Shown here: piece after piece, positions 27,321 through 35,234 of the stretch
Position numbering within the stretch: position 1 is the stretch's first letter
Layout: the number at the start of each line of letters is the position of its first letter
Origin: Desulfatitalea sp. BRH_c12
GTDB taxonomy: Bacteria > Desulfobacterota > Desulfobacteria > Desulfobacterales > Desulfosarcinaceae
NCBI GenBank assembly: GCA_000961655.1
Contig: LADR01000013.1
Coordinates: 175,708 to 239,707 of the forward strand
DNA length: 64,000 nucleotides
Reading direction: 5' to 3'
Position numbers and translations under genes: made by a program
Notes under the pieces: generated by a model
Databases searched by the model: none
What the model was told of the DNA's origin: nothing
Seen by the model: only the letters and a program-made list of their open reading frames with translations

Positions 27321-27735
27321 TTAAGACGCTTTCCTGCTATACTCCATATCCCCAGATAGGGTGAGCAGAGGGTTCGCTATTGCGGCTGATATCCCAACAA
27401 GCCGGCGCTGATCGCGTCCCCCCTGCTCAGATGCTTTTTATTGCATCGTCGGTATTTCTATCAATTTTGCGTATCGTCAAGCTCTCCTTCAGCCCGCCCT
27501 CGGCATTGTCACCCATCCCGCCACGGCATACCGGAAAAGGGCCACATATGACCAACGATTAAATATGACCTTTATTCCGTGGCTGATAAAGCCGGTGAGA
27601 AAATTGCTTTTTATAATTATTCTTCTACAAAATCGAAACGATGAGCGTCCCGGCCATGCGCGATCGATACTTGGCATAAAGATTGTACTTAAGGCAGCGA
27701 AGGATTCACGAATACTACCGTTGAAGGAGGATACC
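27321..27735. other. Non-coding stretch after the hydrolase remnant
   Basis: I find no remaining coding similarity to the missing hydrolase C-terminus, nor another gene. The region may contain deletion scars and the promoter of the CsbD-like gene. Confidence 0.4.
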
Positions 27736-27915
27736 ATGAAATCAGGAACCAGGGACGAAGCAGAAGGCCAGTTGCATCAAGTGAAGGGCAAAATCAAGGA
27801 GATCGCCGGACAGGTGAGCATGAACCCCGACTTGGAAGCCGAAGGCAAAGGCGAAAAGTCGGATGGGAAGGTTCAAGAAAAGCTCGGCCAGATCAAGAAA
27901 CTGTTCGACAAGTAG
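27736..27915 (+). CDS. CsbD-like stress protein
   Basis: 59 aa, strong ribosome site (AAGGAGG, 5-base spacing). DEAEGQLHQVKGKIKEIAGQ and a repeat-like AEGKGEKSDGKVQEKLGQIK are the two helices of the CsbD family, small hydrophilic general-stress proteins of unknown mechanism. Cytoplasmic. Expression under stress or stationary phase is typical of the family, not visible in the sequence. Confidence 0.9.
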   Translation: MKSGTRDEAEGQLHQVKGKIKEIAGQVSMNPDLEAEGKGEKSDGKVQEKLGQIKKLFDK

Positions 27916-28010
27916 GATGGGCCAGGTCGCCTGTGCGCCGCCGCTGTCCGTCAAATGGAAGTGAATGATAGCGCACACGCTATTGAATGAACCAAACATG
28001 GAGAAAAACG

Positions 28011-28937
28011 ATGAAAATGAAAGCGTCCTGGGCTATCCGTATCCTTTTAACACTATCGCTTCTGCTGGGTGCATCGAACGCCCTGGCAGGACCCTTCGGT
28101 GAAATCGTCATCTTCGGTGACAGCTTGTCGGACAATGGAAATTACGGGCTGTTTGAGGGACAGCCGCTGCCTGATCCGGAATTGTACTGGGAAAGCCGTT
28201 TTTCCAATGGACCGGTGTGGGTCGAATACCTAACCGATCCAGCCCACTTTGACACCAATTTAACCGACCGCGCCTTAGGGGGTGCCCAATCCAATGGATT
28301 GACACCGCCGGGACTGATCGAACAGGTGAGGGCCTATATCATGGCGACGGGTCCCCCGCTTTCGCCGACGAACCTGTATATGATCTGGATCGGAGGAAAC
28401 GATTATTTTAACGGGGATGGGGATTTTCAAAAGGCCGTTAACAATATCGACAACGCAATGAGCGACTTGGTCGCCAACGGGGCCATGTTTGTACTGATTC
28501 TGAATTTGCCCGATCTGGGCGCCATACCGCACAGGCTGGGATCGGTCAATGCACCTGAGGCCACTGCATTTTCCACCAACTTCAATGCGGCCCTGGCAAG
28601 CCTGATCGACACGTTCAGTGCCGCTTATCCAAATATCGGCATCTATGAATTTGACGTGGATGCTTTGTTCCTGGAAATCCTCGTTGATCCGGGCGCCTTG
28701 GGTTTCGACAACGTGACGCAAGCGTCGCCCAATTTCAGTGTCCCGAATAATTTCGATGGTGGCGGTTCCCTTTTTTGGGACGACAAGCACCCGACAACCC
28801 GTATGCATGCCCTGATTGCAGACCGGGTGTACGCCGATTTAAACGCACAACTCCCGGACGACGCGCTCGATACCCCCGCGCAAAAGAATGAGAGTTCTTC
28901 ATCTTCATGCTTTATACAGGCTATGGCTTGGGAGTAA
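28011..28937 (+). CDS. Secreted SGNH/GDSL esterase with CFI tail
   Basis: 308 aa from ATG 28011 (GGAG upstream). The signal peptide ends near NALAG. SGNH blocks: FGDSLSDNGN (nucleophile Ser), a Gly block near SNGPVW, IWIGGNDYF (Asn), and DDKHPTTRMHALIA (catalytic Asp/His). It hydrolyses ester bonds outside the cytoplasm. The C-terminus ends in a Ser run plus CFIQAMAWE, recalling the GGGGGCFIGSLLGR ending of the protein at 2501 and suggesting a shared sorting signal. Confidence 0.88.
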   Translation: MKMKASWAIRILLTLSLLLGASNALAGPFGEIVIFGDSLSDNGNYGLFEGQPLPDPELYWESRFSNGPVWVEYLTDPAHFDTNLTDRALGGAQSNGLTPPGLIEQVRAYIMATGPPLSPTNLYMIWIGGNDYFNGDGDFQKAVNNIDNAMSDLVANGAMFVLILNLPDLGAIPHRLGSVNAPEATAFSTNFNAALASLIDTFSAAYPNIGIYEFDVDALFLEILVDPGALGFDNVTQASPNFSVPNNFDGGGSLFWDDKHPTTRMHALIADRVYADLNAQLPDDALDTPAQKNESSSSSCFIQAMAWE

Positions 28938-28992
28938 CCCGATTGCCAATCGGGAGCACACGACGCGGCAACGTGAGGTCAAGTAGGGTATT

Positions 28993-29131
28993 CAATACCT
29001 TGCAAATCCAATCCAGGGGCGATAGGATGCAAAGCTTAAATGTAAAGACAGATCTATCGCTGGTATTGCTGGCAGGGATCATCGGCTTACGCCCCTGGGG
29101 TTATCGCCGGTGTGGGGTAATAAGCCGATCC
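28993..29131 (+). ncRNA. Candidate structured leader RNA (possible c-di-GMP-like riboswitch)
   Basis: A closing stem CAATACC (28993-28999) / GGTATTG (29062-29068) and an inner stem GCGATAG (29019-29025) / CTATCGC (29054-29060) enclose GCAAATCC ... GGATGCAAAGC, which loosely recalls the GEMM/c-di-GMP-I core. A second hairpin, ATCGGCTTA (29081-29089) / TAAGCCGAT (29121-29129), follows and could be an expression platform for the gene at 29198. The GEMM resemblance is weak; the pairing is what the sequence shows. Confidence 0.35.
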
Positions 29132-29197
29132 TTTACGAGGGTCGGGTATGTTCCCTGAGGGTAAGAAAGAAGTCCCTGTCCAAAAGGAGTGGGTCAT

Positions 29198-29851
29198 TTG
29201 ATTGATCGTAACCGGGGGGAATTCGGGACGGATATCCCCATGTCACCTGAAGAAAAATTCGTCAACGATGTGTATGCCTCGGCGGATGACGCAGCGTCGC
29301 GTGAAATGGATCGGCTGCGCAGCCAAGAGGGGATTGTTCCCATGTGCAAACTGGGCTGTTGTTGCTGTTGCCGGTGTCATATTCTGACGAACCCTGCAGA
29401 AGCGCATACATTGGTGCAATATCTCAAACGGGAATTTAGCTTGGATCAGATGAATGACCTTCAGTTGAGAACCCGGCAATGGCATGCATGGGACAATTCC
29501 AGACCGGGTAGATACCCGGCGGCCATTATCGACGCCCAGGCCGATTTTTCCGGTTACGAGCATTGCTGCCCTTTGCTGGTTGACCAGGCATGCAGTGCCT
29601 ATCCGGTGCGGCCCATCATGTGTCGGGCGCATTATGTCTCTTCGGATCCCGAGGCCTGTTGCGCCGCCAACGATCCGGAATCTACGGAAGCCCCCCCAGT
29701 GGTACTCAGATCCGTTGTGGCCGCAACAACTCCTTTCTCATCAAAAATTCGGCATCACATCGAAACAGCAGGCTTGGATTTCTCGCGATCGATAATGCTT
29801 CTTCCGCATTATCTGGCGATTGAGATGGGATGGGATTTTGCAGTCGCCTGA
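29198..29851 (+). CDS. YkgJ-type cysteine-cluster protein
   Basis: 217 aa. The TTG at 29198 is chosen because AAAGGAG lies 8 bases upstream; GTG 29189 overlaps that site. A dense Cys group (CKLGCCCCCRCHI) is followed by CCPLL...ACSAYPVRPIMCRAH, the metal-binding pattern of the YkgJ/UPF0153 family, which is thought to bind zinc or an Fe-S cluster. Cytoplasmic. Function unknown; such proteins are abundant in Desulfobacterota. Confidence 0.82.
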   Translation: MIDRNRGEFGTDIPMSPEEKFVNDVYASADDAASREMDRLRSQEGIVPMCKLGCCCCCRCHILTNPAEAHTLVQYLKREFSLDQMNDLQLRTRQWHAWDNSRPGRYPAAIIDAQADFSGYEHCCPLLVDQACSAYPVRPIMCRAHYVSSDPEACCAANDPESTEAPPVVLRSVVAATTPFSSKIRHHIETAGLDFSRSIMLLPHYLAIEMGWDFAVA

Positions 29852-29868
29852 AACGATAAAACGCGCAT

Positions 29869-30276
29869 TCAGCGCTGCTTGACGAAGGAAATCCGTCGCA
29901 TTTCGATCGATTCGGACCAGTTGCCCGATCGTGAGGTTGCCGTACCGCGCAGGGTGGTACCATCCGCGGTCACTGTCAGCAGCATCCGGCCTTCGGGTTC
30001 CCAACCAAAGGGTGTCGCCTCCGCACTATAATGGTATTGTAACGCGAGTTGTCCTTTTCGGAAAGTGCCTTCGCCATACCAGTAGGCCGGCACACCGCCC
30101 ACTTGCGCGTAGCCGATGGCTTTCACGATCTCCGAATCGCTGTATAAGAGAACGATGTTGTGGGTGTCCGGATGGGTTGTTTTGGTCCACGTTCCGGCGA
30201 TCGTGTCAGCAAGGGCCATGCTGCACATCGCCAACAGCATGCCGACCATCGCGGCGATGGTTCGTAAACGTCTCAT
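29869..30276 (-). CDS. Small secreted beta-rich hypothetical protein
   Basis: 135 aa, signal peptide (MRRLRTIAAMVGMLLAMCSM, cleaved near ALA). The mature part starts GTWTKTTHPDTHNIVLLYSD and is dominated by alternating beta segments (YGEGTFRKGQLALQYHYS, GRMLLTVTADGTTLRGTA), suggesting a lipocalin-like barrel. Good ribosome site (GGAAGGAG). Convergent with the YkgJ-like gene. No function assigned. Confidence 0.75.
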   Translation of the reverse strand: MRRLRTIAAMVGMLLAMCSMALADTIAGTWTKTTHPDTHNIVLLYSDSEIVKAIGYAQVGGVPAYWYGEGTFRKGQLALQYHYSAEATPFGWEPEGRMLLTVTADGTTLRGTATSRSGNWSESIEMRRISFVKQR

Positions 30277-30643
30277 GGCATCTCCTTCCCACCCACCCGG
30301 ATCACCGGGGTTTTCCTACGTCACCCCACGCCGTATCTCAGTTGACCGAGGTGGATACCCAGATAGAAAAATATTATGCAGTACCCAAGTTGTCCATAGG
30401 GTCACCGCTTGATTGAAGATCGCTTCAGGGTTCGACCACCTATGCGCACCCTTTTGCATCCCATCCGCTATCTGTACCCCATCTGTAAACCTTCCATTGT
30501 TAAATTGCGCGCACGAAAAATAAGAGCACGCCCGCAGGGCCGTGGGCGCAGCCTTGCGATCATAGCGTGATTCGTGCGCACCTGCCATACGGATCAGGGC
30601 GGTGCCGGTTTTCTAATGGCTCACAAATAGGAGTGGCATAGAG
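30277..30643. other. Divergent intergenic region
   Basis: No gene. It lies between a leftward secreted-protein gene and a rightward lipoprotein gene, so it should hold both promoters. No conserved RNA or repeat recognised. Confidence 0.4.
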
Positions 30644-32047
30644 ATGAACAGGATACTTGCTATATCGATTGTACTGTTGATGTTGGCCAATTGTTCGGGT
30701 TCCGGCTCTTCCAGTAATGACAACGTCACCGGCGCTACTCCGTCGGGAGCATTCTGGTGCACCGTGACGGTCTCGGCGCCTGAGTGCATTCCGGTCGAAG
30801 GCGCACCTGGCGTGGAGGTGTGTGGTTCGAAGGAGGTCAAGCAGGTTGAAATCGTCGAAGAGAGCACGGCGGAGATACTTGGAATGTGCTCGTTCGACGC
30901 GGGCGATACCGCGATGACCGGGACTGTGCCGTCGGGATACCGGTTCTGGTGCGAGCGCTTTGCGACGGACGGCGGCACCCAAATCAAAGTTTCCTCCAAT
31001 CAGGCCAATCTACCCAAGATTCACGTCTACTGGGGTAGCACGGATGGGTCCACAGGAGGTATTCTTTATGAAGAGTACGCTCAGCCCTCCGGTCTTAACG
31101 GACCGGACGGAACGGTGTACACTGATCCCTACGAGGAGGTCTCCTTTACCTTCGCGGGGTATAAAAAACTTGTTTTTCACGCCAAGGACAAAGATTACGC
31201 TTTCATGCAGGACAAAGCGCTTCAACCGCTCAGGGATGCGGGATATGAGGCCAGCATGACGTACAGCGCAGACACCGCAGAGGTATCTGTGTACGATACC
31301 CTGGACGGCCGGGCCAAAATGACGGAGAATACCCTGCACAGGGAAGGCTGGAAGGTTAAAGAAGGAGAAACCAAAGGCAACCTGGGAACATACGAATACG
31401 CACCGTCGCTTCAGATCGGCGCGACACCCATTTTTGTTACGGACATTCTGACCGCCAACGAAAAGCAGGTCTCCGGTAAAATTCTGGTGACCCGCGACCA
31501 TGAGGACGTCGAGGACGCCGTGGTCAGGGTCAACGGCGTGGCGGTGTCGCACGCGGGTGGGGGACTTTATGATTTGGCGACGGCGGACCTTTCCGGCGGA
31601 CCGGGCACAACCTTTACCATTGACGTCACGACCACTGATCCAGAGGATAATCGCTCGCTCACTTTCAGTTGTCCGCCCGCGATCGAATTCTCTTCCCCTT
31701 CGGCCGGCAGCACAGTCACGCCTGGGAATACAACCGTTAGCTGGTCTCCGGGCATACCCTACGATCACGCGATGCGCATCGCAGGAGGGGCGATCCTCGG
31801 CAATTACGCCTGCTATACTCAGGCCACCGGCAATGAGGTGACCGCCATTGGCCACGGTGCGGATTTTATCACCTTGTCGGCTGGCCAGACGAGCCAGAGT
31901 ATGGACCTTGACGAGTGCAAGCGCTACTTGTTGGAAGTACAGTACCCGGGTGAGCGCGTTTTTGACCAAGACGAGGACGACCCGTACGCGTTTGGCATCG
32001 GCTACTGCACCGTGCGGCACCGGATCTGGTTGTATGGCCCCGATTGA
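30644..32047 (+). CDS. Large lipoprotein of unknown function
   Basis: 467 aa. A lipoprotein signal (MNRILAISIVLLMLANCSGS, lipobox LANC, Cys17) is followed by a Ser/Gly linker. The mature protein is beta-rich, with a disulfide-prone N-terminal part (FWCTVTVSAPECIPV...VCG...MCSF). A middle domain is followed by Ig-like modules (ILVTRDHEDVEDAVVRVNGV; IEFSSPSAGSTVTPGNTTVS). Probably anchored in the outer membrane. No family recognised. Confidence 0.78.
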   Translation: MNRILAISIVLLMLANCSGSGSSSNDNVTGATPSGAFWCTVTVSAPECIPVEGAPGVEVCGSKEVKQVEIVEESTAEILGMCSFDAGDTAMTGTVPSGYRFWCERFATDGGTQIKVSSNQANLPKIHVYWGSTDGSTGGILYEEYAQPSGLNGPDGTVYTDPYEEVSFTFAGYKKLVFHAKDKDYAFMQDKALQPLRDAGYEASMTYSADTAEVSVYDTLDGRAKMTENTLHREGWKVKEGETKGNLGTYEYAPSLQIGATPIFVTDILTANEKQVSGKILVTRDHEDVEDAVVRVNGVAVSHAGGGLYDLATADLSGGPGTTFTIDVTTTDPEDNRSLTFSCPPAIEFSSPSAGSTVTPGNTTVSWSPGIPYDHAMRIAGGAILGNYACYTQATGNEVTAIGHGADFITLSAGQTSQSMDLDECKRYLLEVQYPGERVFDQDEDDPYAFGIGYCTVRHRIWLYGPD

Positions 32048-32802
32048 TCCAGGCCTTGCCAAGAAGTGTTCCGGTGTCTCGATTATTCGGCGCTATCTTA
32101 CCGAAAAAAGTCCATATGATTGGCCATGACCGGGGGTGACTCCTTTTCAGGTACGAAGCATTTTTTACCCATAGGGGCGACCCAGTCGCCCCTATGGGTG
32201 ACCCCTTGCGATAACACGCCTCATTAGGACCAGTATTCGGCCGTCAAACCTATCATCTGTTTTTTTTAGCGTTGGCACTTCTATCCAGAGCGCATGCTCG
32301 TCACGTAGGCCGGCTTGCGGAGGGCGAAGCAGTATTGCGCCCGCGCGTGGTATAATGCATTGACAAGCCTCGAAAGGTTTCAATTTTATAGGCAAGAGCC
32401 TGTCCGAGAGTCCATTGAAGGATGTCTCGACGGTCATTCTTGCAATTGCACTCCCCATCCGTTCAGTTGGCAGCACTGAAATAGAATTCTAAAATCTTTA
32501 ATACAAGACCATCAATCGCGGCCCCTCTAAAATCAACCCTACGCAAAACGTCGGGGCGAGCATGGTCAAAGAACAAAAGAACGCAAAGCTTTCTATATGG
32601 CGCGCGATCTCCGGGAAAAGCAGAAAGAGAAGGCCATAAGAGCTTCAGACGATTCGCGGTCTGCCCCATCCGGTGCAAGTGATCCGTCGAAGTCGAAGGC
32701 GTAGTCGCGGGATATCCGCCGTTCGAATACCCTGCTGCAGGGGGCTGGTTTATGTAAGCCGGGCTGGGACCGCCGCTGATCAGCGTTCAGGGAGTTGCAA
32801 CG
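32048..32802. other. 755-bp stretch without a convincing gene
   Basis: Short frames exist (for example ATG 32597-32704, 35 aa, Lys/Asp/Ser-rich) but none has a ribosome site. The perfect palindrome at 32167-32199 is the only clear element. Confidence 0.45.
32167..32199. repeat. Perfect 15-bp palindrome, dispersed repeat family copy C
   Basis: ACCCATAGGGGCGAC-CCA-GTCGCCCCTATGGGT, a perfect 15-bp stem with a 3-base loop. The core GGGGCGAC / GTCGCCCC is shared with the other dispersed repeats in the window. No T-run follows on either strand, so it is not a standard intrinsic terminator. Confidence 0.75.
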
Positions 32803-33108
32803 ATGAGCACCTGGTTCTCGCAAAATCTGGGAGACGCCATGTTCGCCTCGGAACCCTTGCGCCAAATTGAGGCGCTCTTCACGTCGGAGTATATGGCGGC
32901 AGGCCGCCCGAAAGAGATGGCGCTGTTTACGCGGCATGAATCAGGACGTCTCCATTGCGAAGTGATGGTTTACTTTACGCCCGCCGCGGCAGGTGTCGCG
33001 AAAAAAATCGGTGCAATACGATGCCGTCGGCCTTCTCGGGAAGGGCTCAGCTTGAAGGTCGGCACCGATGATGTCTGGCCGGTCCTTTTCCCGGAGCCGG
33101 GGAATTGA
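32803..33108 (+). CDS. Small conserved-looking hypothetical protein
   Basis: 101 aa, ATG 32803 with GGGAG 8 bases upstream. Features: STWFSQNLGDAMFASEPLRQ, AAGRPKEMALFTRHESGRLH, CEVMVYFTPAAAGVAKKIGA and an ending WPVLFPEPGN. No membrane segment or known motif. The regular alpha/beta pattern and ribosome site argue for a real gene. Convergent with the Cys-rich gene at 33127. Confidence 0.6.
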   Translation: MSTWFSQNLGDAMFASEPLRQIEALFTSEYMAAGRPKEMALFTRHESGRLHCEVMVYFTPAAAGVAKKIGAIRCRRPSREGLSLKVGTDDVWPVLFPEPGN

Positions 33109-33126
33109 GGTCAACGCTTGACGATT

Positions 33127-33642
33127 TCAGGCCATCAGCGCCCGGATAAATGCTGTTTCCATCGCTTGCCGGGTGCGTTTGATGCGTTGCAGGGCTTCCG
33201 TGGTCGCATGCATGACGGTGGGGTCTTCCCGCAGGCGCAGGGTTTGGGCCGGACACAGATATAAGGTGCAGACGAAGGGCCGTTGTATCCGCTCGAGCCG
33301 GCAGCCGTGCTGACCGCAGTAGCGGCAGTGCTCCCCCCGGGCGCTGAGCAGTTGTGCGCCCGGCACAGGGATGTCGGTCATGTGTAAAAAGAGCAGGTCC
33401 TTGAAATCGATCCATACATACGCGCGCTGACAGCAAATATCCGAGCATGTCGTGCAGGTGATGGCACACAGGTCATTCAGCAGCGGAAACAGCGATGCCA
33501 TGGATGCATGCAGTTGATCGGCAAGCTGCCGGGTGTCCGCCAGTGCCGTTTTTTTTGCGCGTAAAAGGTGTGCGAAGCCGGCGTTGACCTCGCGCCACAA
33601 GGCGGAGGTATTCCAGGGGATGAACGGAAAGGGTGCTTTCAT
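33127..33642 (-). CDS. Cys-rich hypothetical protein (YkgJ-like architecture)
   Basis: 171 aa. An N-terminal helical region is followed by clustered Cys/His: CAITCTTCSDICCQRAYVWI, then CRYCGQHGCRLERIQRPFVC and CTLYLCPAQ. The spacing is consistent with a bound zinc or Fe-S cluster, comparable to the protein at 29198 but not clearly homologous. Weak ribosome site, so the start is tentative. The next gene on this strand, at 33848, encodes an Fe-S membrane protein and ends 205 bases upstream. Confidence 0.65.
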   Translation of the reverse strand: MKAPFPFIPWNTSALWREVNAGFAHLLRAKKTALADTRQLADQLHASMASLFPLLNDLCAITCTTCSDICCQRAYVWIDFKDLLFLHMTDIPVPGAQLLSARGEHCRYCGQHGCRLERIQRPFVCTLYLCPAQTLRLREDPTVMHATTEALQRIKRTRQAMETAFIRALMA

Positions 33643-33847
33643 AGGATCGGCATCCGCTCAAACCATGATTGAAGAGAATCGATCCAGGTCATCAAGCTCC
33701 TTTATGGGCGTGGGTTTGTCAATCGCATGGACCATACACCTATACCCCGGGACCTGTCAAAAGAGGCCGGGGCTCCCAAGATGCGCGGGCGGCGTGAAGC
33801 ATCGGCGCATGTCGTGTCTGCCTTTGATCCCGATGCTCGGTCGTGGA

Positions 33848-34861
33848 CTACGGATGGGTGTTGCCCGGTGCATCGATGGTTTCCAGCCGGACGCGGAATT
33901 CATGATCGGAAACAGCGCCGCGCCAATACCCGGAAACAGATGCCGTGTATACGGTCAGAACAAAGAACAGCGCAATGAACGCAGCGGTTCGGGGAGCCGA
34001 CCAAACGTGCGGGGCAAGGCCGGTGGTCGAGAGCGCCAATGTCTCTCTCACCGGACAGGCCTCGACGCATGCCAGGCATGCCGTGCATTCCGGGCTATGA
34101 ATCACCTCTTTGCGCGATACCGGCAACCCGGCTGGACACGCGCGGTCGCAATGCCCGCAGCCGATACAGCTTTTGGCATCACGTCGCACGCGCGTAGGGC
34201 TGGCCATCGAGAATAGGCCCAGCAATGCGCCATACGGGCAAAGATAGCGGCACCAGAAATTCTTGATGAACAGCGAGAGAAGCACCAAAACCACCAGCAC
34301 AATGCCGGTCAAAAATGTCATGCGCGTAAAAAAGTGCAGCATTTTGACATCGGAGAGTTTGTAGTAAGGGCTTTGAATGAACGCATGGATCTGATCGATG
34401 CTCATCATGGCGATCGCCCACACGAAAAAGCCAAGCAGAACGTATTTGAGCATTCGGAGCGGCTTATCGGCCCAGGCGGGCAATGTCAGATTGCGGCCGA
34501 ACAGTGACTGCCCGGCCCGCCAGCACCACTCTGAAATCGTGCCGATCGGGCAGAACCAGCCACAAAAGGCTTTTCTGAAGACAAACGATAGCACCACGGC
34601 CCACCCGAGAATCACCATGGCCGCCGGATGAACGGCATCCCACCGGCCGGTCAGGAAAAACTGCTTCCAGCCCATCAGCGCGCCGATTGGCAAAAATCCC
34701 TCCACCCCCGGCGGTCGCTGCACCGTTATGGCCTGCGTGCCAAGTGCCTGCCGGACATAGACGTAGAACTGTAGGCCGATGCCCACGGTTACCAGCAGGA
34801 TCGCCAGTTGAAACAGGTGTCTGGGGTGTTTGAAAAAGGTGCCTGAAAAACGCATTTTCAT
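33848..34861 (-). CDS. Membrane 4Fe-4S protein, NapH/NosR/CcoG-like
   Basis: 337 aa, five or six membrane segments. Cytoplasmic loops carry CGWFCPIGT and CRYLCPYGALLG, the twin Cys-Pro motifs of NapH/NosR. A bacterial ferredoxin domain follows with CIGCGHCDRACP and CTACLACVEACPV, for two [4Fe-4S] clusters. A short periplasmic tail follows a last helix. It probably passes electrons between the quinone pool or ferredoxin and a periplasmic reductase; no such partner is adjacent. A CRP/FNR-type dyad lies ~205 bases upstream. Confidence 0.88.
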   Translation of the reverse strand: MKMRFSGTFFKHPRHLFQLAILLVTVGIGLQFYVYVRQALGTQAITVQRPPGVEGFLPIGALMGWKQFFLTGRWDAVHPAAMVILGWAVVLSFVFRKAFCGWFCPIGTISEWCWRAGQSLFGRNLTLPAWADKPLRMLKYVLLGFFVWAIAMMSIDQIHAFIQSPYYKLSDVKMLHFFTRMTFLTGIVLVVLVLLSLFIKNFWCRYLCPYGALLGLFSMASPTRVRRDAKSCIGCGHCDRACPAGLPVSRKEVIHSPECTACLACVEACPVRETLALSTTGLAPHVWSAPRTAAFIALFFVLTVYTASVSGYWRGAVSDHEFRVRLETIDAPGNTHP

Positions 34862-35066
34862 TTATCTACCTGTCTGAATGTGATCGAAGACCCTTATTTC
34901 GAGTTGCTATGGCGAAAAGACCATCGTTTTTGCCGTCGGCACGACCGGCATCGAACAATTTATATAATTATTCAACTTTCGGGTTCCAAACGCCCGGCTC
35001 ACCTCACTACGTGCCAATCCCGAAAGTTGCCTAAATTATCCATATACTGCCTAATCGGTCGCGCCA

Positions 35067-35080
35067 TTGACATAGGTCAA
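35067..35080. promoter_or_regulatory. CRP/FNR-family operator candidate
   Basis: TTGAC-ATAG-GTCAA is a perfect 5-4-5 dyad with the geometry of FNR/HcpR sites (TTGAN6TCAA). It lies 206 bases upstream of the Fe-S membrane protein start, on the correct side for its promoter. An HcpR-type redox or nitrosative regulator is the natural candidate; none is encoded in the window. Confidence 0.45.
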
Positions 35081-35116
35081 AATAAAAAAAACCCACAGAA
35101 AAAATATCTCTGTGGG
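35081..35116 (-). terminator. Intrinsic terminator of the GAPDH operon
   Basis: On the minus strand an 8-bp stem CCCACAGA/TCTGTGGG (35109-35116 / 35092-35099) is followed directly by eight Ts and more T-rich sequence. Textbook rho-independent terminator ~120 bases after the GAPDH stop. Confidence 0.8.
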
Positions 35117-35234
35117 CGATATCCCCTGTGGGGCCATTCTTCAGGTGGTTGCTTTTTGCCGCTCTGCGTTCCGCTGTGGTTTGCATTTTGCCGGCAAGAC
35201 GCAGAGAAGCGCAGACACGGATTCAGGCGGCAGT

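Larger units (their letters stand above)
34862..35234. other. Intergenic region with operator-like dyad and terminator
   Basis: No gene. It contains AT-rich promoter-like sequence (around 34960), the dyad at 35067-35080, and the strong terminator at 35081-35116 that ends the GAPDH operon. Confidence 0.6.

Noticed and set aside
28907..29158. 83-aa plus-strand frame overlapping the esterase end and the leader RNA
   Set aside because: It starts inside the esterase in another frame, has no ribosome site and no protein-like composition.
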